Positions 1 through 12,079 of a stretch of 64,000 nt of DNA are shown here, one piece after another. The notes beneath the pieces are model-generated. The model made no database searches. It saw nothing but the letters and a program-made list of their open reading frames with translations, and had not been told where the DNA came from. The stretch's first letter is position 1. Every line of letters starts with the position of its first letter. Position numbers and translations under genes: made by a program. Source of the DNA: Cryptomeria japonica (lineage: Eukaryota; Streptophyta; Pinopsida; Cupressales; Cupressaceae); contig NC_081411.1 of the NCBI RefSeq assembly GCF_030272615.1, forward strand, positions 838,226,136 through 838,290,135. Reading direction: 5' to 3'.

Positions 1-445
1 TGTGCAGAGACGAACAGATCCCCCTTCATTTCGCGGATTTTTCAGAGGACCGTGTGCACGCCGGGCACCATCGTCCCATCAACTTTTGCTCAAATTTGTA
101 GGACAGCACTGTCTCGACATTTTACTGCTAATTCCAGGTCCGCAGCTTCATCCTATATCCCTAACTCTGTTTATAAGCAAATCTTTCTCACTTTCTATGC
201 ATTCCTAGTTCAATCTTTCCATCTACATTCTTTACAAAAGAGGGTATCCTTGCTATCACAACCCTTGAAACTCATATACAATCCAATCTTGCATTGCGTG
301 GGATTGGATCTTGTGGGTTTCAACCCCTCTTTTGAATGTAAAGTCCCTCCTAAGTGAAAACCATCAACCCTAGTGACTCTCCCTTCTCTCTCCTCGGAGT
401 TGGGGAGGGGAGAACGACTAGGGTTCGATTATTTTCTGCTTTACA
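1..445 (+). repeat. 3' part of an A/B-family LTR
   Basis: This segment matches the last third of the LTRs at 38139-39392 and 44732-45984, from the GTGCAGAGACGAACAG stretch to the terminal TTTACA. It is the end of an LTR whose beginning lies left of the window, so it is either a solo LTR or the 3' LTR of an element off the left edge. It contains the GGACC...GTCC core at 47-76. The sequence after 445 is not the usual primer site, which argues against its being a 5' LTR. Confidence 0.85.
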
Positions 446-2063
446 GGAACCTCCCTCTAGAATTCAAATAAGTGGAGTCAAGGTATGTGAAGGCTCTTAT
501 CACAAACACCTAGCTAATTTAGATGTTTCCAAATTATTGGGATCATTCCTACAAGCAGAAAACAAGAAAATATTATGCCCCCAATCCTTGCTCCTCGTAG
601 TCAAGATAGACTTCCTAAAGTTACTCAGAGGGAATAATAAGTGAAGGCCAATGCAAAAGACAACACACAAAGAAAATTTTCATGCATAGGTCAAACTGTT
701 TAGTAGTTGTTTTTAGTTTTGTTTTGCTTGTGTACTCAGTGATAAGACTCTTCAGTAGTTAGGAGACAAGTGACTAACTCGAAGTGGACGACCAGGTTTC
801 ACTGATGTAAGGTTGACTTGGTTGATACTGCTTAGGACATGTAAGGTGCTCTTGTTGATTAGCTAAGAGTGGGACATTGATCAGTTTCAAGCCATGAGGG
901 TTCCAATGAACCACGATGTCAAAAAAGTGACTGAAATATGTAAAAGTGAAAGGAAATATGTAGGAAAGGGGGAATTCCAATGTTGCATTGATAGATGGAG
1001 CGCTTGAGTACAAGAGGCACTTGTTTACCAGGTTTTCACCTGCTTGGCAGAGACTCATTTTTTTCTTCTTTTTTAGAACTTTTTCTAATTTTTAGGATTT
1101 CTTCAAGACATTTTAAGATTTTTAGGATTTTTTAATGTTTGCCCCTAGTGTCTAGCAAGGCAAAAGGGATTTTGAGTACATGAATGGATAAGCGAATGAA
1201 GGTGGATGCTTTCAAGGACTATCTCACAACATTAATCCAAGCACAAGGTCTAGATATAGAAATGTAAACCAAGGATTTTAGTGATGTAAAGAAAGGATAT
1301 AGAGTAACAAAGCCATATGGTCCAAACAAGTGGCCATGTCAAGAGGTTTGTGGAAAGCATATTTTTGCATTTTGTCCATAGTGTTGATCAAGATCAAGGG
1401 ATAGATTTGGATAAATAAGATAAGCAAGATCAAAGGTAGTAATGAAGGATGTAAGAAAGCAATGGATAGGAGCTAAAGGGTCTAGATCAAGTGTAATAAA
1501 TAGGACACATGAAGACTGCAAGGATCCTTAACCTTGTCAAGATCAAAGGTGGAAAAGGGATATGAATGTAGATAGAGTGGATGAGGGATAATGGAGGATG
1601 AAGGATAATGGAGGAAGATGGATAATGGAGGAAGAAGGATAATAGATGGATGTACATGGATGGAACTTACCCCTAGTGTAAAGTGTAAAAGGATAATGGA
1701 TTATGCATGATGCCTATTTGCCAGGTTTTCATCATGGTACTTGCCCAAGGCACCACAAGAAGTGGTTTTCACACAAGGATGAATTTATTTCTCTTTACTT
1801 TTATTATTATTATTATTATTTTTTGGAAGATAATGGATTCATGTTAGGGGATGGAAGAAGGACCCCAATGTATCGCTTCTTTGGATGATACCCTTAGAAT
1901 ATGAGTTGCAATAGACCATGACTATGAAGGTATGCTCAAAGATATTGGTAGGATAATGAAATGAAACTAGGGCAAGGATTTATGCAAGGATTGGATAAGA
2001 GGGATGGAAGGGTGAAAAAGAGGTGTTGGATAATGGATGGGATGTTGGAAGAATTGTGTATAG
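446..2063. other. Noncoding retroelement 3' region with simple repeats
   Basis: I see no believable gene. There is a GGATAATGGAGGA-type repeat near 1585-1650 and a TTA triplet run near 1799-1822. The stretches near 1010-1045 and 1710-1775 resemble the 3' noncoding region of element C near 11890-11960 (CCAGGTTTTCA...GGTACTT...AAGGCACC). I infer that much of this is the 3' noncoding end of minus-strand element F. Its 3' LTR is not visible. Confidence 0.5.
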
Positions 2064-4122
2064 CTAGATAGAAATGTTGGAAAGATCAACATTGGCACAC
2101 ATCTTGAGGGATGGTGGACATATGGATGAAGGAGGTGATGGAGGAATAGACTCAAAAGGTTTGGATGGAGGAACAACAATTTTGGATGCCAATTTTGATT
2201 TTTCTTTAGACTGTTATGCTTCAAGAAGCCGCTTAGGGATCCACATGGTTTTTGATTTTTCATGCTTTTGTAGTTCCTTAGAGCGCATTGATTGTACAAG
2301 TGCCTTAGGAACCCATATAACTTTTGACTTTTCTTCTTTCTTTGTGGGCTTTTGTGACATTTTGTATTTTTCTTTTTCTTTTTGGATCATATTTTGCTTT
2401 GTTTTGACATGCCGATTAGATGGGACATATTGATCCTTGAATACATGTGGATTACTTGACTTATGACTTTTATGCTTGGCATCCAAATTTATTAGAGGGA
2501 GATGTGTGGATAGATATGAATGATATGGAGGTCTTTTAGATGGATGGAAGGTACTCAAAAATGTGTTCCTTTGTTGATCCCGCATAAGGGATGTAGGGAT
2601 ATAGGGACCTAGAATGGATGGAAGCGATGATGGGGAAAGCGTATATTGGATTTAACTGGAGAAATGTAGGATTTATGAGAGATTCCAATATCTTGAGAAA
2701 TGTCCCTAAGGCCATGACCTTTAACATTTTCTTTAATATGGAGGGGTTCTTTCTTGTGGAGATCTACCCCTTTGCCTTTATAAATATTTTGACTTGTTGG
2801 ATACACTTTACTTTGGGAAGAAGACGTGAGTCCATTGTGAGATGGAGGTGGAATGTAGGGAATGATAGGATCATGAGAGGTATTTGTAAGCATGATGGAT
2901 CCTTGAGCTGAATATGAAGGATTATGACAAGGAGATGAAGAGATACTTTGATCTTGACATGGAAGAGGACCATTGGATAGGGTGTTTGACTCTTCATTTT
3001 GAATAGGATTGTTTGAAAAGGTGTAAGAGGCATCATGATCTTTCTTAGGAAGTGGATTAGGAATGGGATTTGGAAGGATGCTTTGTTCTTGAGATGGAAG
3101 CGGGCCATCTTGGAAGAAATGGAAAGGTATAAGGGGATCATCATGGGATTATAGGGAGAGAGGATCTTTTTCAATCATTGGATGGGATTGGAGAGTTTTG
3201 GTGTCTTGATCTTGATTTATGATAGGACTTGTTTCTTCATTTTTTAGATTATCTTCTTGACATGGAGTTGCTTCTAAGGAAGGGATAGGATTTTGCATAG
3301 GTGTAGGGGATTCTTGGAAGGATTTTGAGTGGGACTCTCTAGAGTGGTTACATTTGGAATTGGAGTGCATGATGGCATAGGATCTAGGATTTTTAAATCT
3401 TTAGAGGAACTTGTATCAATATTGGCATTAACTTGGATTTCCATAAGAGATAGGCCTTGAGGGTCAACATGAGAAGTTTCATTGTTTGAAGGAGATGGTA
3501 TGGATTGTTTCTAAGAAGTCTTAGGAGATGAAGGCATCATGGAAGGGATGGAGGCTACATATGGAGCCTTGCTAGACACAGATTCATGATTTTGATCATG
3601 CTTAGAAATAGTTCCTTCTTTTTCTTTAGGTGAGTCATTAGGATCTTTAATTTCAATGACACCATTATCAATGAGATCTTGAATCTTTTTTTTTAATTCT
3701 ATGCAATGTGAATTCTTATGTTCATTTTGTCTATGATATGCACAATACTTACTCAAAAATTCCCATCCCCATGTGCTCTTTTTAGGTAATATGATAAGAT
3801 TGTTCTTAAGAAGCTAATCCAAAGTTGACTCAATAGATTTCCCCAAAGGTGTAAACTGTCTATCTAGGGAATATTTGGAGGAAATGTCTTTATGTCTTGG
3901 TGAAGGTGTCTTGTGAGCTTGTTTGAGATTTGGTCTTTGATTGTCAATTATTTGTTGGTATTTTCTTGTCAAATCACATAATCGTTTTAGCATTTCTTGA
4001 AGTTTCTCACACTTGATATCATACATTTGTTTTTCAAATGGAGTCATTAATTTATTTTGTTGGATTTCCATGTCATATATTTCTTCCTAGATATCTTGAA
4101 TTATTTGAGAAAAGGTAGCCAT
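2064..4122 (-). pseudogene. Broken gag-like ORF of non-autonomous gypsy element F
   Basis: Read on the minus strand from an ATG at 4122, with several stops. The N-terminal part is helical (DMEIQQNKLMTPFEKQMYD). It is followed by an FTPLGKSIESTL...LLKNNLIILP segment matching a motif just before the zinc knuckle in A, B and C. The knuckle is C-A-Y-H-x5-H-x4-C, without the usual Gly, followed by LKKKIQDLIDNG as in the other elements. The rest is a long Ser/Pro/Asn-rich region ending in two WVPK/WIPK-type repeats. No protease, RT or integrase is visible and the usual gag core is missing. I infer a gag-derived protein of a non-autonomous Tat-like element, now dead. Confidence 0.65.
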
Positions 4123-6185
4123 GGGATTCTTACTTTTGTTAAAAAAAATTTAGAAGAGCTTTTGGTTTGAACAGGCATTTACAACTGACGGGACCAAGAG
4201 CTAGATGTGTTGCAGAAGTCAAGATCAAATTGGAGATATTTGTTTGTTTAACATAGTGATTAAATGAAGTAACTAAGATTTGGTCTGGTTTCAAGAATGA
4301 TCTATCCTATGTAAGATGTTATCTAAGTTGACTTAGGTTTGATAAGATGTTGTTTGAACTAGCTTAAAGATGATCAACAAAATAGTGCAACGCAATGACA
4401 GAGGTACACTATCAAGGTTGTTTATGCTCTAGAGGATGATAACTAGTTTTAGGCTCGTTGTAGAGTGATCTAGGCAATTTTGACTATTTTGACTAACAAG
4501 ATAAGGAATTCATACGATAGAGGATTGGACAAAGAAGAGATTCTGACAGACAGTTTCAATGACTGACGACTACCAGTTTTTGATAAGGACTAAGTTTTTG
4601 TTGACTGACAGGGACCAGTTTTGGACTAGAACAAAGTTTTGATCACTGAGTTGTTGATTTGTTTGATTTGTTTTCTCTAGTTTTGGTATTCTAGTTTTAG
4701 TTTTAGGGATGAAAACATAGAAAACACACAAGATATATAATAATTCAATCACAACATGCTAACCCTATGGAAGTTGGCTTAGAGAAGAAAACCTTTTCTT
4801 GCTGACTTAGGTACACACCCAATAGCTAATCAGAATACAAGCACTAAGTCTCATGCAATGGATTCTCAACATCATATTAACCGACTCCAAATGCTAATGG
4901 GGGCATGATATGGCAAGTGTCTTGGGAGAGTTACTATCTCTCTTGCACAAAGATTATCAACCTTTCGTAGATGTAGCTTCTAATCTTATAGTTCTTAGTC
5001 AAGAATTCCATTTGAAATTAACCCTTGAATTCATGCAAGCATGATTGAGGACTATAGCCCAACTAGGTACTGAAACAAGTTATAGTCACATAAACATGAT
5101 TGAGACCGCAAGGCCTTACAAAATGCTCGATATGAGAGATCACAAAGAGAAAACTCAAATAATCCCATCCACTGAGACTTTAATCATGAGAGGCCTATTT
5201 ATTATAGTGAGTTGGAATGCTCAGGTCCAACTGTACTCACTTGGGTCATTCTCATAGGGTGATTACTTTTTCCCACTGTGACAGGCCCGCTAAAGGTACA
5301 CAAATCTCAAAACTTAGAAAAAAGCTTCGAGGGTCTAGATTTCTAATTGTCTATAAAAGACAAGAGCATACTCTCCTACCTCTTAGATTTTTCTGAAAAC
5401 ATCAAAGACAAATTTGTTCTTTAACCAGATAGCAATTTAAGTGCCTAAGAAAATACTAAATGAATACACAATGTTTAGTCGATTCTCCTTAGGCAACCTA
5501 CAAAACCAATATGTCAGTGGTCATTTTCTTCTTGATTCTTTGGCAGGCTTATGTTTGATTGATAGATTCTTTGACAAGTGTCCTGAAAACATTAAAAGCC
5601 CAAAATTAGTTTCCAAAATAACATAAAAAATAATTATCAAAAGAAAATTCTAGCATGCAAACTGTAAGTTAAACTAATCTAACAAGAATTTCCATTTTTT
5701 ATGACTATCCTAGTTATGAAAGTTTTGATAGTACTGCACTCTGTCATTTATAACTTTTCAACCTAAGCTAATTTGGTGAATCGCTTCAGTGAAAATGTGG
5801 AAAACTTAGTTTTACATAAAATATTAAAATTTTGTTTAGATCCAATAGTTCAATAAAATATTATTCCCTCCAAACCGATACCATTTGTGACTGTCACAAA
5901 AGAATACGTAAAATGATAGTCCTACACTCTGTCAATCATAACTTTCAAACGCAATATCTTTAGAGAAATCCCTTCAGTGAACCTGTAGAAAACTTGTTTT
6001 TACACAACATATCAAAAACTGGTTTAGATCCAACAATTCAATAAAAAGTTGTCAACTCCAAACCAAGACCATTTTTTACTGTCATAGAAGAACAAGCAAA
6101 GAGAAAGATTTTTATTTGCAAATTTAACACATGTTTATTAGTTATAAAAACCAAACATTAAATTTATTAAAGAAACATTAGAAAT
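4123..6185 (-). other. Untranslated leader of element F
   Basis: About 2 kb between the primer site and the gag-like ORF. It has no long ORF. Near 5720-6070 there are repeated blocks of the form 'TACACTCTGTCA..TATAACTTT..AACC..' roughly 200 bp apart, so part of the leader looks internally duplicated. Its position matches the leader of element C (27533-30227). Confidence 0.5.
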
Positions 6186-6222
6186 CTTGTAGTTGTGGGT
6201 TCGAGCCCCACTGTGGGCGCCA
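6186..6222 (-). promoter_or_regulatory. Primer-binding site, tRNA-Lys type, unusually long match
   Basis: On the plus strand this reads as the 3' end of a plant tRNA-Lys, ending GTGGGCGCCA, with the T arm GTGGG-TTCGAGC-CCCAC. Read on the minus strand it is a primer site starting TGGCGCCCAC, six bases from the F LTR. The match runs about 37 bases with roughly three mismatches. An ordinary primer site is about 18 bases. The tRNA sequence is recalled from general knowledge, not searched. Confidence 0.75.
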
Positions 6223-6228
6223 AAGATA

Positions 6229-7266
6229 TGTGTGTGAAAAGTGAACCTGTACGATCTGTATCTGCAATACACAACACTTCAATTAAGTCATTACATACAT
6301 GGTTAGATAGATATAATCAATGAATAATAAAACCATTACAAAGCGACCCATTGCCTTCTAGTAGATGTGAGTTTCGATTGCTCTTAGATTGCTAATTTAT
6401 CCAGTGACTAGACAACACCTAAACGAAGGATTTTTAAATATATATGAGCATGACATTAAGCTAGATGGATGCAAGATTAATCTAACAAGATTCAAGCAAT
6501 AAATGAGATAAATGATCTAAATGATTTAACTAATATGCAATATATCAATGAACCTAGAGCAAAAACAACATAATAACAATATATTCTCCTGGATTTTTTC
6601 AATCAGAGATGAGAGCCTAAATTTATAGAAAATTTAGAAAGAAACCAAAGGTTGAGATCAAATGATGATGAGCAGTCAAGATTTTCCAAGATGAAGTACA
6701 ATACAGGTGAATTGATGTGATTGGATGCTTTTCTCTGTTTTAAAGGAAATTGAACTAAAATTAAGATAAAATAAAATAAAAATTGATTTATTCTCTATTT
6801 CATTCAATTTTAATATTTAATTGTTTTCATTGTTTTCTTTGAGATTATTCATCAATTTTTAATTTGTTTTCCAAGATTATCTCCAATTGATTTCTTTTCT
6901 CAAATTTTTAATTCTTTTTTGGTCAATTAATTCCTTTTTTGATTTATTTCCTTATTTTAAGATTTGTGGCAAATTGATTTGTTTCTCAAATTAATTCCTC
7001 TTTTTGATGATTTGATGGTAAATTGATTTATTTAATTAAATATGCAAAAGACATTTAATTGAAATAAATAAGACAATTGTTTAAAATGATTTAATTAATT
7101 AAATAAATATTTAATTAATATTGAGTTATTAATTTGCCATGTGACATTGATGATTTTAGAATTAATTATGTGCTCAAGATTTATTTAATTGCCTTTGGTT
7201 AGGACCTTGGTGATGTTGTCGAGATTAGGGGCCCATGGTTTACATGACCATTTTTAGGGTATTACA
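6229..7266 (-). repeat. 5' LTR of element F
   Basis: On the minus strand the LTR begins TGTAATACCC at 7266 and ends in CACACA at about 6229, next to the tRNA-Lys primer site. The half nearest 7266 is very AT-rich and holds TTAATTAATTAAATAAAT palindromes around 7080-7120, like the LTR of element C. The right flank is copia gag, so the element inserted into G. The left edge is set by the primer site and could be off by a few bases. Confidence 0.75.
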
Positions 7267-7576
7267 AATTGTAGTTTTGATTTTCCTTATTTCTACATTA
7301 TTTAGCCATATGTCCAAAATTATTGCAAACAAAACATCTACCATTGAATTTATACGCATTAGATTGCCTTACCGATTTCCTCTATTATGATGAGTTTTGC
7401 ATACTGGTTGTCTGATCTTCATTAGTAGTACCAGAGCTTTCACCTTGTACAAATCCAAGTCCTCTAGAATCATCAATCTGTCTTTGTCTATTCAGTAAGT
7501 CATCCATCTATGAAGCACTAATCCTAAACTTCTCTTTATACTCACTTGTAGTAGTTAGATCATCTCTCATAGTAGT
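7267..7576 (-). pseudogene. Copia gag fragment with zinc knuckle (element G, downstream part)
   Basis: The minus strand reads MRDDLTTTSEYKEKF, an acidic Ser/Gln-rich linker, then a CCHC knuckle CFVCNNFGHMAK-x-C with a stop just before the last Cys. The upstream part of the same gag is at 32276-32701. Element C (7577-32270) separates them, and the frame continues across the site when one copy of the GTAGT duplication is removed. Element F truncates it on the other side at 7266. Confidence 0.8.
7572..7576. repeat. Left target-site duplication of element C (GTAGT)
   Basis: GTAGT directly precedes the TGATGCTCTGC end of the C LTR. The same five bases follow its other end at 32271-32275. A 5-bp duplication is normal for LTR retrotransposon integration. 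Confidence 0.9.
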
Positions 7577-8380
7577 TGATGCTCTGCAAAAAGGATTAGA
7601 AAATGTGTTTGATGGCAACACACACAAGAGCACAAGAAACAAACATTAGTCTTAGCAACAAAAGATTATCCTAAACAGGCATATCAAGAGAGATATTAAG
7701 CATGAAATAGAAAGCATATAAACATAGAATAAAATAGCTAATCAAGATGCTCATAGTTGCTCCTCCCTTGTTCCTCTCTTCTCCAAGTCCCAAATGAGTG
7801 TAGCTCTCAGCTTTTAGCACTAGCCATGGATGCCATATGGAGATTCAAGATAGTTGAATATGATAAGCAAATGCTATGCAAGTGTAGATAGTGATGCTAT
7901 GAAAAAGCTCTATGCTAATGCCAGTATAACAACAATACTCTAATGCTTTTCTTTTTTTGATTGAGGAGAAGGGTTCTATTTATAGAAGAAATGGGGAAAT
8001 GAAGGGTTAAGATTGAATGGTTTAATCAAGGGCCAAGTTTGAAAGTTGGGGATCCATGTGCACAATTGGCACCAATAAAATGGTGACAATTGTCAACATA
8101 GGATTGGGTTGAGAGAAGAGGTTGGAGGCATTAAAGGCCTAAGAAGACCTCATGGTTATCTAGAGGCTAAGGGTCAAGTCCAAATCAAGATTACCCACTG
8201 GATTAAGAGTTAATCCAAGGATAAACCTTTGTGCAAATGTTTAAGAGATAATCATGGTCAAAGCATTAATGGCCTGATGAGACCTTTGGGTTGGGTAGAG
8301 GTTGAGTCAAAACAAATGTTTTAACCATGTGGGAGGGTTTGAGGTAACCATTAATGGTTATTGGAGACTTTGGGGATTAA

Positions 8381-8536
8381 GTGGTTGAAGGTTGAAAGCC
8401 TTCAATGGTTATCAAAGACTTTGAGCCATTTAGTGGTTGAAGGTTGAAAGCCTTTAATGGTTATCAAAGACTTTGAGCCATTTAGTGGTTGAAGGTTGAA
8501 AGCCTTTAATGGTTATCAAAGACTTTGAGGGTTTGA
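8381..8536. repeat. Three 52-bp tandem repeats in the C LTR
   Basis: Units start GTGGTTGAAGGTTGAAAGCC at 8381, 8433 and 8485 and each continues to GACTTTGAGCCATTTA. The same three units occur in the other LTR from 31054. They are close to identical, so they were present before the element inserted or are kept alike by conversion. Confidence 0.85.
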
Positions 8537-9083
8537 GAAGTGACTTCCCTTTTGCTTAGGAATGTGACAAAGTTTAGAGAAGGGGTTAGGTTATTTAGAA
8601 GTGATTAGAAAATTCTAGAAGGGGTTTAGGCATGCAAGTGGATTTTGTAGGAAAATGCAAGTGGGAGAAATTTTGGTATTTTCAATTAAAATAAAATCAT
8701 TTATTTCAATTAAATGGTGTAATTTGCATTTGGATAAATATTCAAATAAATATTAATTTATTTAAATGAGAAAAATGAAGATAAAGCATTAAAATGCTTG
8801 AAGACTTTGAGGGAAACCATTAAAGGCTTGAAGACTTTAAGGAAAACCATTAAAGTCTTAAGAAGACTTTAAGGGAAGCCATTAAGTTTGAAGACTTTAA
8901 AGCCATCAAGTTTGAAGACTTTAAGGGAAACCATTAAAGGCTTAAGAAGACTATAGAAGGAAGCCATCAAGTTTGAAGACTTTAAAGCCATCAAGTTTGA
9001 ATACTTTAAGGGAAACCATTAAAGGTTTCAAGTGGGTGAGGATAAATAGGATTTTAAATAAATAATTTATTTAAAATAGTTGT

Positions 9084-9320
9084 GCAACTTGCTTTTGTAG
9101 GAAAATACAAGTGGGTGGAGGATAAAGGTGATTTAAATAAATTATTTATTTAAAATAATTGTGCAACTTGCATTTGTAAGAAAATGCAAGTGGGTAGAGG
9201 ATAAAGGTGATTTAAATAAATTATTTATTTAAAATAATTGTGCAACTTGCATTTGTAGGAAAATGCAAGTGGGTAGAGGATAAAGGTGATTTAAATAAAT
9301 GTTAATTTATTTAAATGTGA
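9084..9320. repeat. Three 79-bp AT-rich tandem repeats in the C LTR
   Basis: Units begin GCAACTTGC at 9084, 9163 and 9242 and contain an AAATGCAAGTGGG box followed by TTATTTATTTAAAATAA. The other LTR has the same array from 31757. The stretch after it holds ATTTAAATAAAT...ATTTATTTAAAT inverted repeats. Confidence 0.8.
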
Positions 9321-9597
9321 GAGGTGGGATTTTGGGGGAATTTAAATAAATATTAATTTATTTAAATGTGAGAGAAGATTTAATTAAATAAATATGATTT
9401 ATTTATTTAATTAATGGTCTGAATTTGGTTAAGTGAATTAAATCAAATAAATTGAATAATTTATTTAATTAATAGGAGAAGAGGGTTAAGATTAATTAAT
9501 TAAATATATTAATTTAATTAATTATTGATTGATGGTTAAATAATCAAATAAATACTAAATATTCATTTAATTAAGTGGACATATTTATGTGACTACA

Positions 9598-9612
9598 TTT
9601 GCCCCTCTTTGA
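9598..9612 (-). promoter_or_regulatory. Polypurine tract of element C
   Basis: The minus strand reads CAAAGAGGGGCAAA directly before the LTR start TGTAGTC. Its place and composition fit the plus-strand primer of reverse transcription. Confidence 0.85.
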
Positions 9613-12079
9613 GACGGTGCGGTTTATCACGTCGTTTCAAAGAAAGAAAAATAGGTGTGAAGAAATGCCCCATAAAATGTAAATTTAATGTGCGGTTTAT
9701 CGCATCATTTCAAAGAAAGAAAAATAGGTGTGAAGAAATGCCCCATAAAATGTAAATTTAATGGGTGGTATGCCCCCTCGAGAGATGGGCCAAATTTTTT
9801 ATTTTTTATTTTTTTGAAAAATCGGGCGATCTCTCGAAAAAGAATGAAAAGTGGAGGGGAGGTAGAATAGAAGAATTTAGAACTAATGATGAAAGAATGG
9901 GAGAAAATGGAGTGAATATGAAGAAATAACAAGCCAGCGAGTACCCTGAGGTCATGCAAGAGATACATAGCAGATGTAGTGTGGGGTTTGGATTGATGCT
10001 ATACAATTGATCAAAATTGGTTGGACAATCTGGTGCAATCGGTGTAATTGCCCTGGTTAAGTCAAAGCGTGACAGTTGATGTCGATTGGTCACTTGGACA
10101 TGATAAAGTTTGAGTAAGTGAATCAAAGTGACCTGATGTGACTTAGACAATTGATGTAATTGCTCGATGAAGTCAAGGTATATAAAGCAAAATACTCGTT
10201 GAGACATAGACAATTTATGTAATTGTCCAATGTGATTGTGTTTGATTGGTTTGATCAATTGATAATGTGTGTGTGTGATGGATGGTTGTGGGGAATCATG
10301 GCAGCCCTGTTGAGACTAGGTCATTGTGATAAATGCCTGATGTAGTCTAGGATTACCATAATCGATTACCTGTTGAGACCCGAAGATACTTGATCAAAGT
10401 ATATGTTGATAGTCTAGGTGTGCGTGAGTTGATGTATCTGTGCAGATAGAGTAACTTTCTTGACTTATTGGATGACTTAGGATAGGAAACACAATCCCTC
10501 CTATTTAGAGATGGATTGTGATGAACGTGGCTTGATTAGGTTGATTGGGACACGATGTAGGGTATGTGATGCTGATTATTGAGATGGGGAGGGTGGGGGG
10601 GGGGGTTCAATGTTAAATAGAAGAAATGGAGGACCTATTACATTCCTACGGAAGAAGAGGAAAATAGAGTATCCATTGTCATTACTATGTATGAATGATA
10701 TGCAGCTATTTATGAATGTATGGATGGATGGAATGCAACGAAATGCAATATATATAGATGAGATGGAATGACGATCCATGGTGCTTTATTTTTCATCATT
10801 GAGCTTTAAAATGTTGTAAGAAAATACAAGCAACTTGACATAAAGCTTCAAGATGACCAGAGTATTTCTTACATGGATTTTGATATAGCAAGTTAATACA
10901 AGCAACTTGATATAATGGATCAAGTGGACCTAAGTATTGCTTGCGGAATAGACAAGGATTATCTCCTTTCATGCATGACTTGGATCATCCTCCTTGATCT
11001 TAGGCTGATCATATCCTTAGACAAGTGCATACCGTAATAAGAGATAAAACCTTTATCCAGTTTGGATGAGGTAGGAGGAACCAAAGAAAGAGCATTGTAC
11101 CTGCAAACAAATAGTATATACATAAAGAATAAAGAATAAGGATCCTTGGTAATGGTTCATGCTCATATGGTCGAGGTATACGCTGTAGTCAGCAAGCCAT
11201 AGTGATCTATGATTGTATTTTTGCCTATGATCACGTAACTTAGTGAACTTCCCACGTAGACAGCATTAGTACATGCCCCAAAACTTCATCGAAAATAATG
11301 CGTAAACGATACAAAACAATGCTGCAAGATCCTGATACAGATAAACGAACAATTGTACTCACAAATCAACCAAGTATTTGATAGCTTAACATAATTTTCT
11401 TATCAAAGAAAATGTCACTTTTGTCTTTGTTTTGGTAAGGAAGGATGCATCCTTGTTGAAGACAGTTTGATTGTTGATGTTGATTGTGTGGTTGATTGGT
11501 AAATGGTCATTGTGTGAGTAGTTTGTCAATGTTTATTTTGGTATCTGCATGGATGGGTATGTACAAGGTGTTGTCATGTTTTTGTGTGATTTTTGAATGG
11601 TTTTGTCGATGTTTTTGGATTTTGAATTGTTTTGAATGTTTTTGGATTTTTGATGATTGTTTGAATGAAGAACTTAATGAATCATAAGACAATGTAGAAT
11701 CCACTTCCATCAATAGGTTAAAGGCATTGCCCCCAGTTTTAGACATGACTATGAAAAAGCGGGATGCAAGATGTATGGAGTACTATCATAATTGCAGAGG
11801 AATAACAAGCCATGTTTTTTGGATGGATGGATGTATGTATGAAGTAGATGCGATCGCAACAAGTTTGAAAGACAATGGAGCCATAGCCTTTACGAGTGGT
11901 GCCTGTTTTTTAGGTTTTCACCATCGTACTTACCTAAGGTGCCACCGGAGTGGTTGTTCACCGTTTGGATGCATGATTTTTCTTTACTTTTTGGAATGTT
12001 TTTGTATTTTCTTCAGGACATTTTTCTGAATAGTTTTGGTATTTTCTGGTATGCAGGGGAGCCTGATGCTTTGTTTAGC
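9613..12079 (-). other. 3' noncoding region of element C
   Basis: About 2.5 kb with no convincing gene. It holds a 73-bp tandem duplication (9618-9690 and 9691-9763), an inverted repeat TCGAGAGAT...ATCTCTCGA around 9778-9838, a G run near 10590-10605, several degenerate repeats with TTGATGTAATTG or a similar core at 10000-10240, and a motif near 11890-11960 shared with element F. Tat-type elements often have long 3' untranslated regions. Confidence 0.7.
9618..9763. repeat. 73-bp tandem duplication next to the C polypurine tract
   Basis: TGCGGTTTATC starts at 9618 and again at 9691. Each unit contains AAAGAAAGAAAAATAGG and ends with AAATTTAATG. The copies differ at a handful of positions. Confidence 0.85.

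Larger units (their letters stand above)
7577..9597 (-). repeat. 3' LTR of element C
   Basis: 2021 bp, the same length as the 5' LTR, with only about twenty differences by eye. On the minus strand it starts TGTAGTCACATAAATATG and ends GCAGAGCATCA. The first third is AT-rich with long palindromes. Three copies of a 79-bp unit begin near 9084, 9163 and 9242, and three copies of a 52-bp unit begin at 8381, 8433 and 8485. A degenerate GAAGACTTTAAGG...CCATTAAAG repeat fills 8790-9030. Confidence 0.95.

Noticed and set aside
2074-2433. Plus-strand 119-codon ORF
   Set aside because: It is the shadow of the F gag-like frame on the minus strand.
6186-6222. A tRNA-Lys gene
   Set aside because: Only the 3' half is present, with no D arm or 5' acceptor strand, and it lies exactly at the primer-site position of an LTR element.
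8381-9320. CRISPR-like array
   Set aside because: The units are adjacent tandem repeats without unique spacers, inside a plant LTR.
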